The notes under the pieces are model-generated. The model was given only the letters and a program-made list of their open reading frames with translations, was not told where the DNA came from and did not search any database. From NCBI GenBank assembly GCA_016858145.1, contig JAEHOE010000120.1, forward strand, positions 124,001 through 188,000: a stretch of 64,000 bases of DNA, read 5' to 3'. Shown piece by piece: positions 23,801 to 35,676 of the stretch. How positions within the stretch are numbered: position 1 is the first letter of the stretch; each line of letters begins with the position of its first letter. Source of the DNA: Edaphochlamys debaryana. Lineage: Eukaryota; Chlorophyta; Chlorophyceae; Chlamydomonadales. The translations under genes were made by a program, and so were the position numbers.

Positions 23801-25710
23801 CAGCGGCGGCGGCGGCAGCGGGCGGCACCCCCGATCCCCCCGCCCCCGCCCCCGGCCCCTCCCCATCCTCCGCTGCCGCCTCCGCTGCAGCCGCGCCCCC
23901 CTCCGCGCCCCGCGCCCACCTGCGCCCCCCCAACGTGCCCGTGCTGCCCCTGGGCGGGGGATCGCGCGGCTTCGGCGGCTCCACGCCCGCGCCCTCGGCC
24001 CCCCCGGGCGCCAAGCGGGTGCCCGCGGACCAGCAGCAGCCGGACGCCGACGAGGCGCCCGCGGCCAAGCGGGCCCACCCGCAGGGGCCCGCCCCGGGCC
24101 CGGCCCAGGCCCAGGCCCAGGCGCTGCAGCACCCCGCCATGCAGGTGGCTGGGCCCGCGAGGCCGGCGCTGAGCGACGCTGCGGCGGAGGCCAAGGCGGC
24201 GGTGGAGGCGGCTGCTCGGGCGCGGGCCGAGGCGGAGGCGGAGGCCGAGCAGAGGGCCAGGGCAGAGGCAAAGGCTCAAGTGGAGGCCGAGGCCAAGGCG
24301 AAGGAGGAGGCGGAGGCAAAGGCCGCTGCGGAGGCAAAAGCCATGGCGGAAGCCGAGGCCAAGTCCAAGGCGGTCGCTGAGGCTAAGGCGAAGGAGGAGG
24401 CGGAGGCAAAGGCGAAGGCCGCAGCAGAGGTGAAGGCTAAAGCGGAGGCCGAGGCAAAGGCAGCGGCGGAGGCGAAAGCCAAAGCGGAAGCAGAGGCCAA
24501 GGCACAGGCCGAAGCTAAGGCCAAAGCAGCCGCAGAGGCAAAGGCGAAAGCGGAGGCCGAGGCAAAAGCAGCAGCGGAGGCAAAGGCGAAAGCGGAGGCA
24601 GAGGCAAAGGCGAAAGCGGAGGCAAAGGCAAAGGCAGAGGCGGAAGCCAAGGCCAAGGCTGAGGCCGAGGCTAAGGCTAAGGCGGAGGCGGAGGCCAAGG
24701 CGGCTGCAGAAGCAAAGGCGAAAGCGGAGGCCAAGGCGGCTGCAGAGGCCAAGGCTAAGGCGGAGGCCGAGGCTAAGGCAGCAGCGGAGGCTAAGGCCAA
24801 GGCGGAGGCAGAGGCGAACGCCGCTGCCGAGGCGGAGGCCAAGGCGGCCGCGGCTGCCTCCGTGCGCTCCTCCCAGGAGAAGGGCGGCAAGCGCAAGGGC
24901 AAGGGCAAGAACGGCTCGCCCGCGCCCAAGGCCCCCGCCGCAGAGCCCGAGGCAGCCCCCGCACCGGCGCCCGCGCCTGCGCTCGCTCCGGCCTCCACCC
25001 CCGCCGCCGCCGCCACCCCGGCCGCCGACCCCGCCCCAGCCTCTGCAACGGCCCCAGGTGCAGGCGCCTTCCGGGTCCCCGGCTCGGCGGTGGTCCGCGC
25101 TGCGGCCGCCCGCAACGGCAAGGGCCCCGCCGCCGCCCCGGTGGACGCCGTGGCGCAGGTCACCGCCGCCGCGGCTCCGGACGCCAAGCCCGCCGCCGAG
25201 GCCCCCGCCGCCCCCGCCCCCGCCCCGGCCCCCTCCACCGTCGAGCGCCGCGTGTCCGGCGGCGTCGCCACCAACGGGAGCGGCCTGGCCAGCGTCACCG
25301 CCGCCCTGCGGCGCCTCAGCGGCACCGGCGGCCCCGGGCCCGCCGCCGGCAACGGCACCACCGCCGCCGCAGAGCCGTCCGCTGCCGCCGCTGCGGCTGC
25401 CGACGCCGCCGAGCCGCCGCAGCCCCGCTCCACCAACGTGACGCCGCCGCGCCGCCAGCCCTCTGGCGGGGTGGCCTCGCTGCTGAGCAAGTTCAACGCA
25501 GCCACCGGCGGCGGCCCCGGCCCGGCCGCTGACAAGGCGGCGGCGGCGCCGGGCGCGCCCAGCACGCCTGCCGCGGCGGCGGCTGCCAGCACGGCGGCGG
25601 GCGTGACGCTGCCGGCCCCCGAGTACGGCATCGGCGGCCCCGCCAGCCGCGTGCCGGCCAGCGCCAAGATCGCCGCCATGCGGAGCGCCTTTGAGAAGGG
25701 GGGCAAGTGA
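20887..25710 (+). CDS. Coiled-coil protein with long Ala/Glu/Lys-rich helix (5' end incomplete)
   Basis: Visible exons: 20887-20982, 21151-21522, 21821-21927, 22153-22228, 22411-22500, 22647-23126, 23302-23538 and 23725-25710. They total 1147 residues, and all joins keep frame. The third intron appears to start with GC rather than GT (CACAG|GC). The first half is heptad-type coiled coil: '[20 protein letters not shown]', '[20 protein letters not shown]', '[14 protein letters not shown]' and '[18 protein letters not shown]'. A Gly/Ala/Ser-rich linker follows. Then come about 220 residues of [17 protein letters not shown] repeats, then Pro/Ala-rich sequence ending in '[15 protein letters not shown]'. 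There is no catalytic domain. It is probably a structural or scaffold protein; I do not recognise a family. No in-frame ATG exists in the first exon, so the start lies upstream. Confidence 0.65.
24178..24846 (+). repeat. Coding repeat of Ala-Glu-Ala-Lys units
   Basis: About 220 codons are almost only Ala, Glu and Lys, in variants of [20 protein letters not shown]. Synonymous codons vary (GCG/GCA/GCT/GCC, AAG/AAA), so this is a protein-level repeat rather than a pure DNA microsatellite. The i to i+4 charge pattern fits a stable single alpha-helix or rod, as in TolA domain II. Confidence 0.8.
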
Positions 25711-28142
25711 GGGGGCGGCGGGGGAGGGGGGGGCCAGCACATGGCGCTACATGGACAGGGCACGAGGGCACGGGGTAGGGAGGTGTGTGGCGGGGCTGCG
25801 TGGCAGCAACGCGGATCCAGCCAGGCGGGCGGCGGTTAAGGGAGGAGGTCGTGGTCTGCGAGACACGCGGTGAGCAGGCGTGAGCGGGCAACCGGGGCAG
25901 GGCAGGCAAGGAGCTTCGCGTGACCGGCGCGGGCTGGGAACGGGAACCGGGCAGGCGGGGTCAGGCAGAGCGGCGGATGGCAGGTTGGGGCGTGCAGGGG
26001 CTGGGCAGGTGCGTGAACGAGCGGCCGCGACCGGGGCGGCCAGTGAGGGATGGCGGCAGGGACCGCAAAGCGATAGGGCCGAGCAGGCGCCGAGTGGTGA
26101 GGGGCAGGCGGTGAGGGGCAGAGGCGGTGATGTGCACGGGAGCGCACAGCGGCGCGTTGCTCCTCTTCGTATGGGTAGCGTCTCTGGCAAAAGAGATTTT
26201 GGGTTTCGATGGCGAGCGGCCCGGGGCGTGTATATGGTGCGTTGTGAGTTGGAGTCACAGCCCACAAGGTTGGAGCTTGGGACATGTTGGAGCGCAGTTT
26301 TGGGAGCGCAGCCGGCAGCGGGCGATGCCGTGGTATTGCGGTGCGGACTGCGGAGGGAGCAAGTCAGCCTAGGGCCAGGCCGGCGAGCAGCAGGAGAGAC
26401 TACGTATGCGGGCCGGTGGGCCTTGACCACATGGGATGTGATTACGGAGCTGCAGGGCGCTTTCTGCCCGAGATCTGTATTGTGGGCTTTTGGGGCCTCG
26501 GCGATATGGCCGATCAGGTTGGGCGCTCGGAGCCCAACAGTAGTAACGTGTGCGCAAGTTGAGAGACTAGGGGCGGAGGGTGTTGCATGGGAAGTTGCAG
26601 GGAGCAACACGAGCGGGTCCGCGGGCTGCCCTTACAGATGGCCTGTGGCAGGCCTGCGGTGAGTCAGTGAGGGTCAGTGCAAGTCCCGATTATTGCCCGC
26701 CGGCTGTGCCAAGTAGTCTGAGTTGACGGATCCAGCCATCTGCAAGCTTAATTGCGCCCTCTGCCGTCTCTCGCACCGCCGCTGGGTACTGCTGGCCGCC
26801 GCGCCCGGCGAGTCCAGCCTCACTGCCGCCGCCGTCACTTCATCCGCCACGCCGCCGCCGGCGTCGCTGTGGTGTGTGGCCTCTGCGTTCTCCGCCACAC
26901 AGCGTGGGAGTGACAGGCGCAGGGACAGGCTGCAAGAGCACAGCCACGTCGTCCGAGCGGGCGTTCCTTTCGGCCTGGCGAATGTCACCTAGCAGTCGTT
27001 TCGCCACGGGCGGCACGGGGGGGGCCACTCCAGAGGGATGAATTGGCTTGAGCAGGCCCAGACGGTAGACACGGGCATGCAACTGGGAGCAGGCGCGAGG
27101 ACGTGCGGCCGTGCGGGTCTGCGGGTCATCCTGCCAGGAACCCCTGGCAACGTCGTCTCAGCTGGCCTCCAATCTAACCTGGCGCTGTGCCCTCGTGCGG
27201 CTAGTGGCCGTTTCCCTACAGGGGCTTCACTCTACAAGGATGAATGGCTATACCGGGCTGCGCATTGCCATGGCCCCAGAGGAGGAGTACACATTCTGCC
27301 CGTCCCCAGCTTCCCACGAGCCCAGGTCCCCAGGAGCCCTGCGCCAACGCGGACGGGCCCAGGCCCTTCCGCCGCTTCCGCTTCGTCTTCTCTGGGAGGA
27401 GCCTGGAGGAGCCTTTTCGTTTTGAGGTTGGATTGTCTAAGATGGACCCGTGCCTATGCCTTGACATGCAGTTCGAGCGTGCACCTGCGCGGGGTACGGG
27501 GGCGTGGGCCGGGGTACTTGCGTGCCTCGGCGCCGTGCACATCGAGCGTGGGCCCGTGCAAATCTACAGCACGCACGGCGCATGGCGAGCGCCGTTGTTG
27601 CCTAGCCCGGATCGTGTGGCATACAATAACCCGGTACCACCCCTCCACACAATCAACTCCAGACAAGTGCTCACAGTCCGCGGCCGGCATTCGCACCACT
27701 TAGGCCTGGCGCGAAGCACCTCTTTCCTACCGTTTCCCATATCAGCAAGCTGATCACTGCTGTTGTGACAAACGCTAACAGCGATTGAAGCACGACTGTC
27801 GAGACTGTGGAGCTTATGCAGAGCTGCTAGCCCGGGGCAGCAGCCCTCGAGGAGCCCCGGACCTGCTGCTCGGAATATGGAGTCGGCATCAGGTGGGGGT
27901 GCTCGCGACGGCTGGGGCGGGCGAGCGTGGGGGCACTCGCGCGGGTCGTGAACACGGTCCACATGCGCAAGAGTGGCCGACTCCTCACGTTTCAGGCACC
28001 ACCAGCATCCGGTTGCCACTGAGGATGTTACGTCGTGGCGACGGGCCCTAAGCATTCGGCAACCAACTCTTCCCGCCAGACCATTGTCCAGGGGTCCGCT
28101 CCACGCTTCCCTGCTTCCGGTGTGCCCGCAGATGTGCGCCGT
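25711..28142. other. 2.4-kb region with no recognised exon
   Basis: It follows the coiled-coil gene and precedes the phosphatase. The G-rich stretch to about 26.1 kb is probably 3' UTR. No family features are seen on either strand. A pyrimidine tract and acceptor-like CCCGCAG at 28124-28130 just before the phosphatase frame suggests a further non-coding or short coding exon upstream. Confidence 0.3.
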
Positions 28143-30742
28143 ATGGCGCTTGGTCTATTGCAAGCGCGGCTCATGGATGGGCGGCAGCTGACCGACGAGT
28201 TTCGCGCAGTCATCGGGCGTGACCACAGCATCCGCCACACCTACTCGGACGCACAGGCCCCCGGCAACGCCCCCAAGAACCGGTGGGGGGCCTGGGATGG
28301 AGGGGCACACTGGGGTTTGGGGTGGGGGCCGCAAAACCAGGCAAACACAGCCTGTGGCAGCGAACCGCCAGGAGGAAGCTCCCCCAGCCTCCTGGCCCTC
28401 ACCTGCGTCAGTCAGCCAAGCTAACCTTCTGAGCGCTGTACGATGACAGTTGGCATTACTGCAATCTATGCACTATGCACTAACCTCCTAGCGGCGCGTC
28501 TGTCGTGGCATGTGGGTTGGGAGGTACTCAAACGCAAAGTCCTTAAGCCTGCTGGGCCTGGAGCAGGCCTCTGGGGCTGGGAGGCAGCCGCTGCAGCAGC
28601 TCTCACCGGCCCGCTGCCCTCCGTACCGGGCACCTGGCCCGTGCCGGCCCCGCCTTCTAATCCGCGCCGACCCGCAGCTACCGACACAAGCCCCCACCTC
28701 CCCGCCTCCCCCCCACCCGCCCGTACAGCTACGTCAACGTCCTGCCGTACGACCACAACCGAGTGCTGCTGCGGCCCTGCAGCGCGGGCGCCCTGGCGCC
28801 GGGCCCCGAGGCCGCCAACGGCAGCCTGGGGGCGCAGCACGCAGCCAACGGCGCCCGCGTGCCGCGCTCGGGGCCAGCCGCGTGCGCCGCCGGGCCCGGC
28901 GCCGTCTCCGCATCAGGATCTGGATCTGGATCTGACTACATCAACGCCTCCCACGTGGTCCACTGCGACGACTGCTGCGGCTTCCAGCTGGGCTACATCG
29001 CCTGCCAGGGGCCGCTGGCCGCCACGGTGCCGGACTTCTGGCGCATGGTGGGGGCAGGGGGGGTGGGGGCAGGGGGGGGGGGGGGCAGGGGGTGAGGGGG
29101 AGGGGTTGGAGGGGGAGGGAAGGGAGGGAGGGGAGGGGGGGCTTGGGGGAGGGTGTGGAGGCGGAGGGAGGGGGTTTGGGGAGGGAGGAGGAGGCAGGGA
29201 GGGGAGGGGGCAGGGGTGGTAGGAGGCCCAGCGCGCAGGTCACAAGGACGGAGAGGCAGGGTTTGCAGCTTGGGTGCCAGGCCGGGGCGGCAGCCGGCGG
29301 CTCCTGATCGCCTGCATCTGCGGTGCAGCCACCTGCCGCCTGTCCGTGGCTCCGCGGGCTGGGGCTGCCCTTGCGCTGCCCTGCAGCTGCCCCCCTGCAC
29401 CCACATCCAATGCCCTCCCCTCCCCACCCCACCCGCCCCCCTACTGCGCAGGTGTGGACGGAGGGCGTGGGCGCCGTGGTGATGCTGACCAACACCGTGG
29501 AGCGGGGCGTCACCAAGTGCTCGCCCTACTACCCGGCGGCGCAGGGGTCGCGCCTGCAGCTGCGGGGACCGGGCGCAGCGCCGCAGGGGCAGGGGGGCAG
29601 CCGGGCGGCCGCGGGGGGGCAGGGGGGCTGCGGCTGCGCCGCGCCCTCGGCCGCCTGCGTGGAGGCGGTGGTGGCGGAGGCCTCCCAGGGGCTGCACGGG
29701 GGGGACCTCACCTACACACAGCTGTGCCTGCTGCCGGCAGCGGAGGGCGCGGGCGCGGGGCCCGAGGGCGCGGGGCCGGGGCCTCAGCCGCGCGTGGTGG
29801 CGCACCTGCGCTACAACGCCTGGCCCGACCACGGCACCCCGGCCGACGCCGCCGCCATCCGCACGCTGCTGGACATGCTGGCCCCCGTGCGGGCCGCGGG
29901 CCGGGGCGTGGTGGTGCACTGCTCCGCGGGCATCGGGCGCACGGGGACCTTCTGCGCCATCGACATACTGCGCAGGCGCGTGGGGTAGGGTGGGGGAGGC
30001 TCGGGAGGGAGAGGGGAGGGGGGGGATGGGGAGGGGGAGGGCAAAGGGGGACTGGTCGCATGGGCGTCGAGGCTGACATAGAGGCCCTGTGGGGGCTGGT
30101 GGGGAGTCGAGGGTTAGCGGCAGTGAGAACGGGCGTGTGGGCGGGGGGGGATAGCTGGTGAGGCAGGCGTACGGGGCCCAGCAACCGCTGTCGAGCGTGT
30201 CCCCTATGCAGCCTCACTGAGCCGCCCTCATCGTCTTCCCCCCTCCTGCGCAGGCGCCTGGGGGTGCTGGAGCAGCGGGCGGCGGAGCGGCCCGGGTCTG
30301 TGTCGGCGGCGGAGGTGCAGGTGGGGCGCGGGCGGGCAGCGGCTGCGGCCGAGGAGGGTTGCCGGGACAGGGCGTGGTCTGCCAGGCTGGAGGGCTTGAC
30401 GCAGTGCCCTTGGGGGCAGAGAACTCTCCCGCCATGTCGCGGCTGCCCCCCTCGGCTCCGGAGTCAACCCCTCTCCTGCTGTCCTTAATCTTCAAAACCT
30501 CCCCACCACCACTTGCCCACGCTCCCCCTCCCATCCCCTCCCCGGGTCCCCCCTCCCCCCCCAAGGCCGCCCTGGACCTGCCCGAGCTGGTGCACTCGCT
30601 GCGGCGGCAGCGCGGGGGCATGGTGCAGACGCTGGAGCAGTACGCCTTCTGCTACCAGGCGGTGGCGGAGGAGCTGGCGGAGGGGCTGGAGGGGCCGGCG
30701 GGGGGGGCGGAGGGCGGCACGCCGCGGGCGAGGGCGTACTGA
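28143..30742 (+). CDS. Classical protein tyrosine phosphatase (plant PTP1-like)
   Basis: Five exons: 28143-28282, 28729-29047, 29452-29975 (or 29984), 30254-30320 and 30566-30742; about 408-411 residues. All hallmark motifs are present: KNRY (46 onward), DYINAS (116-121), the WPD loop in 'YNAWPDHG' (277-279), the P-loop HCSAGIGRTG with catalytic Cys310 and Arg316, and the Q-loop 'QTLEQYAFCY'. It removes phosphate from phosphotyrosine in proteins. The end (LRRQRGGMVQTLEQY then AVAEEL) matches plant PTP1. Odd points: a 50-residue Gly/Ala/Ser insert before DYINAS, two more Gly-rich inserts in exon 3, and an exon 3 donor that is either GC (CAG|GC) or GTAGGG nine bases on. The start ATG at 28143 is tentative because an acceptor lies just before it. 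Confidence 0.85.
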
Positions 30743-32313
30743 GCGGCGGGGTCGGAGCTGCGCGTTGGACGGGGAGGAGGGGCGGGGACGGAGGGGCTGT
30801 GAGCAGGGGAGGAGGACGGACGCCAAAGTGGGGCTTGGAGCGGGATGCGCGTGGGTGTGAAGCGAGGGGGTGAGCATGTGGATGCTCCTACTAAGATGGT
30901 TGGAGGACTGGCATGAGGGTAAAGGAGGGGCCGTGGACACAAGGCGGGGATGAAACAGGGCGCGGCGGCATTGGTGGTGGGACCACGGGCGGAGGGTTGC
31001 TCGGGCTGTGGGCACTGCGGGGTATGGTGGCGTCGGTGTGGATGACGAGTGGGGGGGGGGCAGGACGCTGTCCCGTTACCGGTCAGTGGGCTTTCCGTGG
31101 ACCCCGCGAAGTCGAGGTTAAACAGCGCTGGGTTGGGCGTGCTATTGGCCCCAGTGTGGCCGCGTGCCGGGGCGCGTTGGGCTGCCGATCCGGGCCCGTG
31201 TGGGCCTGGCATGGGCACGCTCGAGGGGCTGAGGGGGCGGGAGGGAAGGAGGCGCTGTGGGCAGCGACTGTGATTGGGGTCTGCGGGTCGGCAGGTTGCG
31301 CGCGCAGGGTGGGGCTTGCGGCGGTCATGGCTTGGCTGCCAGCGATCCGTGTGGAGCACCTGGCTCAGGGGCTGGGCGACATACTTTGGGGTGTGCAGTG
31401 TGCGTGCATATGTGTACAGGTGGACCCTCGATGGATGCTGGTGCTGCGGTTGGAGCTGAAGCAGCAGCTGAGGTAGGTGCTACTGTGCTGGGTTGCAGAT
31501 AAGTTTGAGCTTGAGGGGACCACATGGGCCCGCGTCAATGCCCGGCACTGGGCCTGTCCTTATGAATGCGTGCTACCAAGAAGCGTTCCTCTGTTCATTG
31601 CTGCATGCGCCACGGATCTTTAAGGCCCTCTGGTGCGGTAGTTGCAACACTGTGCACTTGCCTGACTCGATGGTCCATCGGCCAAGTTCTACCATCGCAG
31701 ACTCTACCCGCTCACCGCAGACTCCACCTCACTCTCTGAGCACTCTCTGAGCCCTGAGCAGTTGTAGGCTTGTAGCCACCGCAGCGCGTTCGGAGCTGTC
31801 CCTCAGCGCACCTCCGCACTCGTCGACACCCTTCACGCCTCAACTGGACGGCCGTGTGTTCGCCTGGAGGTCTCATCGTTGCCCGGCTGGATCACGTCCT
31901 TGTTTGGTCAGCTCAGCAGGTGGGGCAGTGGGATTAAACGAGGAAACAACCTGCACAGGTCGGGGGCATGGGCACGGAGTGCGGCAGGGCGGGGGGATGG
32001 CGGGAGGGGCGTGGCGGAGGAATTGCGGCGAGGAGCGTGCACGCATGCGCAAAGACGTTTTCATGCTTACGCCCTCGATGCCACAAGCTCAAGCTATCTT
32101 ATCCCTATCGCTTGCGACTGAGAGCAGGGAAACGTATCGACCACGCTCCAACATGCCGGCGAAAGCTTGTCAAGCCCAGTCGATCCACAGTCGCCTCCCA
32201 GCTGCGTTGCCTTCAGCGCACAGGCGCACCGCGAAAACATTTGAATTTGAAATATGGCCTAGAGGGTGTCATAGCTCCGCTCCGACAGCCAGTTCGGGCG
32301 CAAATTGCCCGGC
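30743..32313. other. Intergenic region
   Basis: No exon was recognised. The first part is G-rich, probably 3' UTR of the phosphatase. From about 31.5 kb the composition is more even. The last few hundred bases should hold the promoter of the MYND gene. Confidence 0.35.
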
Positions 32314-35300
32314 ATGCCTCCCAGGCAGTCTTCTGCCGCAGCTCGCCGGGCCGCTCTTGAGCGGGCGGGAGAGCATAGCCGGCAAGAAGCCGTCAAAAGG
32401 CTCAATGAACTCGGCGCTCAGGCACTGACTCTGAAGGACAGTGCGCGGGACTGCAGCTGGTCGCTGTCGCGAGTCGCTGTTGCGGCAGCGGCCAGCCAGG
32501 CTGGCGGCGGCCCCGCGTGGGTTGCTGTAGGCGAGGAGAATCGCGCTGGCCTGGCCGCGCTCTTTGGGCTGGCGCTTCGACGGTGCCAGTCGCCACGAGA
32601 TGCGGCTGACGCCATCCCCGCCAACCTCCGTGCCGCCTACGCGGACCTTCGGTCCAAGCTGGCAGCAGCGCTCACGGACATTGACGTGGGGCCTGAGCGG
32701 CTCGACGCCCAGCCCGCCCGCCTGCTGTGCTTGGCCCTGCTAGATGGCCACGTCCTCCGCAGCTACGCCGCCCTGCTGGCCTCCGCCACTGCCTCCCTCG
32801 AGGCCCAGCAGCCGCGGCCCCCGCAGGCCAGCATCCAGGAAGCCACAGCGCTGGGAGAGGAGCTCGAGCCCCTCATGTCCCTGGTGATCCGCCTGTGTCA
32901 AGCACCGGGTGACGATGCGGCCAGCTGCGGTATGCAGCCGGTGTGGTCAGAGCTGTGCGGGCGGTTCCTTGCGGAGCTGACCGCCAGCGGGCTGCTGGAG
33001 CACTGGGCTCGGCTGGCGCTGGCTCTGGCCGCATGCGAGGACGGGCAGGACGCGTCTGTGGCCCAAGCGGCACTCGTGGTGTCGGTCCTGCATGCCCTGC
33101 GGCAGGTCCTCAAGCCCGTCCACGCCTCGACCAGCCCCGAGCTGCTCTACCTCCTCACCTCCCACCTCGTGGCCCTCGCATCCGCCCTGGACGGAGGCCC
33201 GGCCTTCGGCCTGCCGCTGCCGAGCGCTGCCGCCGCGGAGGCCCCCCGGCCCAGCAGCTCCACGCCCCCCACCCCCGCCCCACCCACCCCCGCCCCGGTG
33301 GTGCCGCTGCTGGACCGGGACTGCCGGCGGCTGCTGCCCGGCCACGCACGGCCGGCGGGCACGGGGCTGGCGTGGGCGGCGCTGGAGGTGTGGAGGGGCG
33401 CCCTCGATGACCTCAGCCTCTGTGCGGGGCAGGACTACAGCGCCTGGCGCGTCCTGCTCAATCCGCCGGCGGGGGTGGCCGTCCCGCCGCCAACCACCCC
33501 ACGGCAGCTGTGGGGCCCGAGGAGCTTCGAGCGCGAAGCCCTGAGCGCCGCAGCGACGCGTGCCGCTACCGCCCTGGCGTCTCTGGGCGCCTGGGTGGGC
33601 CCTGGGGCGCCCGACCCGGAACTGAAGCGCCGGTGCGCGCAGCAAGCCGAAGACGTGATCTCGGACTTTGATGAGCTCTCCATGGCCTTCGTCAAAAAGG
33701 CTTCCTGCCTCGGCTGCTGTACGGGCTTTGAACTGGGCATGCGGGTTGCGGGTGCTGTCGCTCGCAGCCTCGGCCGCAGCGGCGCCCTGGACGCGCGCGC
33801 GCCGCAGGACCTCGAGGCTCTGTACGCACTGCACGAGCCGGCGCAGTGGCGGCGGCGGGGGCCGCAGCCCGTGCAGGCGCATGGGGGGCAGGCGCATGGG
33901 GGGCAGGCGCAGGCGCCGGAGCAGGGCCGTGGACCGGGGCAGGGGCGGGGCGGCTGCCAGCCGACCGTGAGGCTGCGGTTTGCGGACGCTGCGGCACTGG
34001 GGCTGGAGGGCGTGGGGCTGGCGCGGGCGGCCCTGGGCGCACCGCTGGGCGTGTACCACCCCACGACCGGCGCCGAGCAAGCGCCGGCGTGGGTCCTGCG
34101 GCGGCTGCAGGCGTGGTGGCGTGTGGCGCTGGCGTGGGCGGGTCAGGGGGCGCTCGCGGAGGTGGGGGGCCTGGCGTCGCTTATGGTGCTGAGGTGGCGG
34201 CACAGCGGGGAAGGTGAGTGGAGGTGAAGTGGGGTCTGGTGAGGTGGGGTCGAGGATGCGCGCAGTCACACAGGATGGCGTGCAGCTGCCCGGAAGCGAG
34301 CTTCCTCAGTATTCCCGCCACCTCCCCGCTCCCCGCAGGCCCGCCCGCCCGGCCCGGCCTGGACGTGGCTGCGGCGCTGTCCGCCGGCTACCTGCCCTCC
34401 CTGGAGCGCCTGCTGAGGGCGCAGTCGGTCCGCCCGGACTTGCGCAAGGCCCTCACGCTGCCGCACGCGAGCAGGCCCGGCCCCTGGGTGGAGGTGGCCG
34501 CGTTCGCGGAGCCGGCGCAGCTGGGCTCCCTCGCGGCCACCGTCGCCAAGCGGTTGCGCGAGGCCAGCACAGCGGGGCGGTACGAGGCCCTGACCGGCTA
34601 CGCGGCCTTTGCTGCCAGCGCCTTCACGCCGGGCGGCAGCCTGGCCGGCGCCGTGGTCCATCACCCCGACCGCCCGCCGGTGCCCGTGCGGTGGCCCGCC
34701 GCCATGTCGGCTGTGGCGGCGGCGCTGCTGCCCGCAGCCGTGGGCGCCTGGCGGGCGCTGCTCGACACGGCCCTGACGGAGCGCATGGCCGGGCCCACGG
34801 GGCCGCCGGCGCGGGAGCTGGTGTGGCTGCTGCTCAGCTGGGTGCCCACGCTGGTGGCGGCGGACGTCCCACCCCTCGACCCCCCGCCCCCCGGTGCCAG
34901 CCAGGCGCCCGAGTCCGCCGGGGCTGGGGCTGGGGCTGCGGGCGCGGGCGCAGGCGCGGGCGCGGTTGCTGGTGCGGGCGCCGGCGCGGGCTGGTGCGGC
35001 CAGCTGCTGTCCGACATGCCCCTGCCCTCCCTGCTCACAGCCGCCGAGGCCGTGGTCCAATCGGAGGGCCGGCGCGGCGCCCTGGTGCGCCCCTTCCAGG
35101 CGGCCCTGTGGGCCCTGGCCATCCGCGCGCCGCAGCTGCTGAGGGCTGCGGCGGCCGCCCAGACCGCCACGCTCGTGGCGACCAGGCCAGGCGGCGCAGA
35201 CCCCGGGGCCCGTGAGGAGGGCATCCGGGCGACGCTGCGGGCGTCCAGGCGCCGGGTGCTGGGCGAGGGGGGCGAGGGGGGCGAGGGGGGCGAGGGGGGC

Positions 35301-35676
35301 GAGGGGGGCGAGGGGGGGCGCGGCGGCGGCGCCGGAGCTCCTGGCGGCGGTGGAGCGCGTCCTGGGCGGCGGCGGGATGGGCGCGGGTCCGTCGGGGCCG
35401 GGGGCTGGTGGCGGGGAAGCTGGTGGGGGAACAGGAGCCGAAGGTGTGCCGGAGGAGGTGCGGCGCTACGCAGGCGCTGCCTCGCTGCTGCTCCCGCACA
35501 AGGAGGCGATCCGCCTGCTGCCGGGCTGCTGCCAGCCGGGCTGCACCAGCCTGGCGGGGCCCAGCGAGGCGCAGCTGCCGCTCAAGGCCTGTGGCGGCGG
35601 TTGCGGAGGGGCGGCGCGGCACTGCTCTTGGGACTGCCAGCAGGCGCATCGGCGGGAGGGCCATAAGGCGGAGTGA
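32314..35676 (+). CDS. Large MYND-type zinc-finger protein with an apparent +1 frameshift
   Basis: Exon 1 is 32314-34213. Exon 2 starts at 34339 (donor GAAG|GTGAGT, acceptor CCCCGCAG|GC). The body is about 1000 residues of Ala/Leu-rich helices with no enzyme motif, as in the many algal proteins that end in a MYND finger, a protein-protein contact module. The finger is the last 45 residues: CCQPGC … ACGGGC … HCSWDC … AHRREGH. To reach it the frame must skip one base inside a G-rich 9-base repeat (35262-35322); without that skip the exon ends in Gly/Arg-rich sequence. With the skip the protein is 1078 residues. The usual final zinc ligand Cys is missing because the frame stops (TGA) exactly there. 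Start: first ATG in frame. Confidence 0.65.
35262..35322 (+). repeat. 9-base tandem repeat GGCGAGGGG inside coding exon
   Basis: About six copies in a row, encoding Glu-Gly-Gly. The last unit has one more G than the others. That extra base separates the frame of the N-terminal part from the frame that encodes the MYND finger. Confidence 0.8.

Noticed and set aside
23254..25740. Minus-strand open frames of 828 and 495 codons opposite the coiled-coil gene
   Set aside because: They mirror the Ala/Glu/Lys repeat and GC-rich exons on the other strand, cross that gene's introns and show only Leu/Arg/Gly/Ala noise.
35674..35676. TGA at the MYND Cys position read as selenocysteine
   Set aside because: A structural zinc ligand is not a known selenocysteine site, the frame ends about 12 codons later, and no SECIS was identified by eye.
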